Of a DNA stretch of 59,877 bases, positions 56,764 through 59,877 are shown piece by piece. Location of the stretch: assembly GCF_003182195.1 (NCBI RefSeq), contig NZ_QGTM01000020.1:1-59877 (forward strand), read 5' to 3'. The stretch is from Halomonas sp. A11-A (GTDB lineage: Bacteria; Pseudomonadota; Gammaproteobacteria; Pseudomonadales; Halomonadaceae). A program made the position numbers and the translations under genes. The notes below the pieces were generated by a model that made no database searches, had not been told where the DNA came from, and saw nothing but the letters and a program-made list of their open reading frames with translations. Position 1 is the stretch's first letter. Every line of letters starts with the position of its first letter.

Positions 56764-59612
56764 GTACTGGTCTGGCCGAGCGCATTCAGGCGCTCAAGGC
56801 GGCGCTGGCCGAGACCCTTCCCGCCGAGCGGCTGATCGATGACCCCCTGCGCACCCTGGCCTACGGCACCGACGCCAGCTTCTATCGCTTGATACCCAAG
56901 CTGGTGGTGCGCCCCGAGAGCGAGGCCGAGCTGCAGCGGGTGCTGGCCGAGTGCCGCATCCGTGGCGTGCCGGTGACCTTCCGGGCTGCTGGCACCTCGC
57001 TCTCCGGCCAGGCCGTGACCGACTCGGTGCTGATCCAGCTAGGCCGCGGCTGGCGCGGCCACGAGATCCTCGACGCCGGGCGGGCGATCCGCCTGCAGCC
57101 CGGGGTGATTGGCGCCCGGGCCAACCAGCTGCTGGCGCCCTACGGGCGTAAGATCGGCCCCGACCCGGCCTCGATCAACAGCTGCATGATCGGCGGCATC
57201 GCCGCCAACAACGCCTCGGGCATGTGCTGCGGCACCGCCCAGAACAGCTATCGCACGGTGCGCGACCTGCGCGTGATCCTGGCCGACGGCACCCTGCTGG
57301 ATACCGCCGAGCCGGCCAGTCGCGAGGCCTTCCGCCGCTCCCACGCCGGGCTGGTCAAGGGCCTCGAGCGCCTCTCGGCCGAGACCCGCGCCAACGAGAC
57401 CCTCGCCGAGAGGATTCGCCACAAGTACCGGCTGAAGAACACCACCGGCTATGCCCTCAACAGCCTGGTCGACTTCGAGGATGGCATCGAGATCCTCAAG
57501 CACCTGATGATCGGCTCCGAGGGCACCCTGGGCTTTATCAGCTCCATCACCTACGACAGCGTGGTAGACGAGCCCTGCAAGGCAGCGGCGCTGGCCTTCT
57601 TTCCCGACATGGCGACCACCTGTCGCGCCACCATCGCGCTCAAGTCCTCGCCGGTCTCCGCGGTGGAGTTGATGGACCGTGCCGCCCTGCGCTCGGTGCA
57701 GGACAAGCCCGGCATGCCGGAGTCCCTGCGCACCCTCCCCGACGGGGCCGCGGCGTTGCTGATCGACGTGCGCGGCCACGACGAGGCGGACCTCGAGTTG
57801 CGCATGGCAGAGGTGCAGGCGAGCCTGGAGGGCATCCGTGCCCTGGAGCCGGTCACCTTCACTCGCGCGCCGGCCACCTACGAACTCTACTGGAAGATCC
57901 GCAAGGGGCTCTTCCCGGCGGTGGGCGCGGTGCGCGATACCGGCACCACGGTGGTCATCGAGGACGTGGCCTTCCCCATCGAGCGCCTCGATGAGGGCGT
58001 GCTGGCGCTGACCGATGTCTTCCATCGGCATGGCTACCCGGAGACGATCCTCTTCGGCCACGCTCTGGAGGGCAACCTGCACTTCGTCTTCCCCCAGGGG
58101 TTCGAGAAGCCCGGCGAGGTCGATCGCTATCAGGGGCTGATGGACGAGGTCGCCCAGCTGGTGGGCGTCGAGTACGGCGGCTCGCTCAAGGCCGAGCACG
58201 GGACCGGGCGCAACATGGCCCCCTATGTGGAGCTGGAGTGGGGTCCCGAGGCCTATGCCCTGATGTGGGAGATCAAGGCGCTGTTCGACCCCGAGAACCT
58301 GCTCAATCCCGAGGTGATTCTCAGCCGTAACCCCACCCTGCATCTGGAGAACCTCAAGCCGCTACCGGCCGCTCACGAGATCGTCGACAAGTGCATCGAG
58401 TGCGGCTTTTGCGAACACGTCTGTCCGTCGAAGGATCTCACCCTGACGCCGCGCCAGCGCATCGTGATTGCCCGCGAGATGGCCCGCCTCGAGGCGCTGG
58501 GCGAGACGGCCAGCGGCGAGGAGGCCGGGCGCCTGGCCGCGCTGCGCGCCGATTACGGCTACGCGGGCGACGAGACCTGTGCCGCCGATGGCCTCTGTGC
58601 CATCCAGTGCCCGGTGGGCATCAATACCGGCGACCTGGTGCGCGAGCTGCGCCATGAGCGGCTGGCGAGCCGTGCCGGCCTCGCCAAACGGGTGGGGCGG
58701 CACTTCTCCGGTGCGACCCGCCTGGCGCGGGGCGTCTTGAACGTCGCCGGGGCGACAAGCCGCGTGCTCGGCGATGAACTGATGGAGAAGGCCAGCGGCG
58801 GGGCGCGCCGCCTGAGCGGCGGGCGCCTGCCCCAGTGGACGCCGGCGCTGCCCCAGGCCGCGCCGGTGCGCGTGCTGAAGCAGCCACCGTCCGGCCAGGG
58901 CCGCGACAAGGTCGTCTATCTGCCCAGCTGTGCAACCCGGGTGTTCGGCGCCAGCCGCCAGGATGACGAGGAGACGCGTTCGGTGATGGAGATCACCCTG
59001 GCGCTGCTCGAGCGGGCCAGCTTCGAGGTGATCATTCCCGAGATGGTCAGTCACCTCTGCTGTGGTATGGCCTTCAACTCCAAGGGGCAGTTCGAGGAGG
59101 CGACCCACAAGGCGCGGGAGCTCAATCGCGAACTGCTGGTGGCGAGCCAGAACGGCCGCTATCCGATCCTGATGGACACCAGCCCCTGCGTGCTGCACCT
59201 GCAGGGGCGCCTGGACAAGCGGCTGGTGGTCAGCGAGCCGGTGGCTTTTGCCCATGATCACCTGCTGGATCGCCTCTCCCTGGTCCCGCTGGACGAGAGG
59301 GTCGCGGTCCATGTGACCTGCTCGAGCACGCACATGGGCCACGGCGAGAAGATGGTGGCCCTGGCCCGCGCCTGCGCCCGGGAGGTGGTGGTGCCCACCG
59401 AGATCACCTGCTGTGGCTTCGCCGGCGACAAGGGCTTCACCACGCCGGAGCTGAACGCCTCGGCGCTGGCGGGGCTCGCCGACCAGGTAAAGGGGTGCAG
59501 TGCCGGCTACTCCAACTCGCGAACCTGCGAGATCGGGCTGGCGCGACATGGCGCCATTCCCTATCGCTCCATCCTCTCCCTGCTGGATCGGGCGAGCCGA
59601 GCGGGCGCCTGA
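56760..59612 (+). CDS. dld: FAD/iron-sulfur D-lactate dehydrogenase (Dld-II type)
   Basis: The 950-residue protein joins an N-terminal FAD-binding type 4 domain (RAAGTSLSGQAVTDSV, NNASGMCCG, GSEGTLGFISSI) and its C-terminal catalytic half (GHALEGNLHFVFPQ) to a ferredoxin-like domain (CIECGFCEHVCP and CAADGLCAIQCP). A CCG-type tail follows (HLCCGMAFNS, EITCCGFAGDKG). This matches respiratory quinone-linked D-lactate dehydrogenases found with lutABC. Together the operon allows use of both lactate isomers as carbon and electron sources. No lactate permease gene is in the window. Confidence 0.93.
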   Translation: MSTGLAERIQALKAALAETLPAERLIDDPLRTLAYGTDASFYRLIPKLVVRPESEAELQRVLAECRIRGVPVTFRAAGTSLSGQAVTDSVLIQLGRGWRGHEILDAGRAIRLQPGVIGARANQLLAPYGRKIGPDPASINSCMIGGIAANNASGMCCGTAQNSYRTVRDLRVILADGTLLDTAEPASREAFRRSHAGLVKGLERLSAETRANETLAERIRHKYRLKNTTGYALNSLVDFEDGIEILKHLMIGSEGTLGFISSITYDSVVDEPCKAAALAFFPDMATTCRATIALKSSPVSAVELMDRAALRSVQDKPGMPESLRTLPDGAAALLIDVRGHDEADLELRMAEVQASLEGIRALEPVTFTRAPATYELYWKIRKGLFPAVGAVRDTGTTVVIEDVAFPIERLDEGVLALTDVFHRHGYPETILFGHALEGNLHFVFPQGFEKPGEVDRYQGLMDEVAQLVGVEYGGSLKAEHGTGRNMAPYVELEWGPEAYALMWEIKALFDPENLLNPEVILSRNPTLHLENLKPLPAAHEIVDKCIECGFCEHVCPSKDLTLTPRQRIVIAREMARLEALGETASGEEAGRLAALRADYGYAGDETCAADGLCAIQCPVGINTGDLVRELRHERLASRAGLAKRVGRHFSGATRLARGVLNVAGATSRVLGDELMEKASGGARRLSGGRLPQWTPALPQAAPVRVLKQPPSGQGRDKVVYLPSCATRVFGASRQDDEETRSVMEITLALLERASFEVIIPEMVSHLCCGMAFNSKGQFEEATHKARELNRELLVASQNGRYPILMDTSPCVLHLQGRLDKRLVVSEPVAFAHDHLLDRLSLVPLDERVAVHVTCSSTHMGHGEKMVALARACAREVVVPTEITCCGFAGDKGFTTPELNASALAGLADQVKGCSAGYSNSRTCEIGLARHGAIPYRSILSLLDRASRAGA

Positions 59613-59632
59613 CACTTTTTTATCAAAAGGGC

Positions 59633-59661
59633 TTGCCCCGGGCCGGAGGAAGCCGTAAAGT
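59633..59661 (+). promoter_or_regulatory. Candidate upstream promoter (distal rRNA-type P1)
   Basis: TTGCCC (59633-59638) and TAAAGT (59656-59661) are exactly 17 bases apart, 4 of 6 matches each. It precedes the stronger promoter at 59762 and may form a tandem pair with it. Confidence 0.4.
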
Positions 59662-59761
59662 ACGCATCCGCTGCCGGTGACCAGCAAGGTTGCAGGCGGT
59701 AATAGGTGGTAGAAGTGGTTGTTCTGCTTGGGGTTTTTGAGAGTTTCGAAAATCTTCTCGC

Positions 59762-59789
59762 TTGACACTCACCGCGGATTCGCTAGAAT
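59762..59789 (+). promoter_or_regulatory. Strong rRNA/tRNA-type promoter with GC-rich discriminator
   Basis: TTGACA (59762-59767), a 16-base spacer and TAGAAT (59784-59789) are followed by the discriminator GCGCGCC typical of growth-rate-controlled stable RNA promoters. The preceding 30 bases are rich in T and A (GTTTCGAAAATC), like an UP element. Downstream, ACGCCTC/GAGGCGT (59834-59855) forms a leader hairpin. The gene itself lies beyond the window; an rRNA operon is the likeliest product. Confidence 0.6.
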
Positions 59790-59877
59790 GCGCGCCACTT
59801 GTTCTGCAGGGCTCGCTAAGGGCTCTATTCGCAACGCCTCGGCAAGATGAGGCGTGTTGTCAGCGGAGATCGGACGG

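Overview
The window looks like a chromosomal segment of a high-GC gammaproteobacterium, most likely a Halomonas-type member of the Halomonadaceae. This is inferred from gene content: a tkt-epd-pgk-fba sugar-phosphate block as in Pseudomonas and Halomonas, glnA with sigma-54/NtrC control, typA, TRAP and TAXI transporters, and a lutABC-dld lactate block. No rRNA gene, tRNA gene, CRISPR array or integrase was found inside it. Both ends look like repeats: an insertion-sequence-like end on the left (1-95) and rRNA-type promoters on the right (59762-59789). The window may therefore be an assembly contig bounded by repeats.

Layout. 1-3000 (minus): a 16-codon stump of acetate kinase cut by the IS-like end, a MaoC-Pta fusion, a C45-type acyltransferase and a dienelactone hydrolase remnant. 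3093-8205: a branched-chain amino acid type ABC transporter, with the binding protein gene convergent to livGFHM. 8379-11400: a small unknown protein, TypA/BipA and a degenerate glycosyltransferase-like protein. 11401-17096: nitrogen control, with glnA behind a sigma-54 promoter, a DUF4124 protein, and glnL-glnG behind a second sigma-54 promoter with a near-consensus NtrC site. The 3' end of glnG is tandemly duplicated, leaving a 60-codon stand-alone Fis-type helix-turn-helix ORF.

17210-24515 (minus) is the defence island: a complete type I Wadjet operon, jetA-jetB-jetC-jetD, in which an SMC-like complex with a Toprim nuclease restricts plasmids. A Phd/YefM-RelE/ParE toxin-antitoxin pair follows directly, and its candidate promoter/operator overlaps the jetD stop codon. 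The divergent neighbour is a dGTP triphosphohydrolase.

25966-38969 is mostly housekeeping: a NERD membrane protein, YciH, a HAD phosphatase, class II aldolase, Pgk, Epd, LrgAB, a class I aldolase remnant, transketolase, MetK, an AEC carrier and MetF. 39075-49534 carries a TAXI-TRAP transporter, a Na/Pi-type symporter with a YheV-like zinc-binding protein, oligopeptidase A, an NSS-family transporter, a gamma-carbonic-anhydrase-like protein and a DUF457 membrane protein.

49510-59612 is a lactate module. A GntR-family LldR-like repressor is translationally coupled to a DctB/DctD sensor-regulator pair and is divergent from lutA-lutB-lutC-dld. Two LldR/PdhR-type palindromic operators lie in the shared intergenic region.
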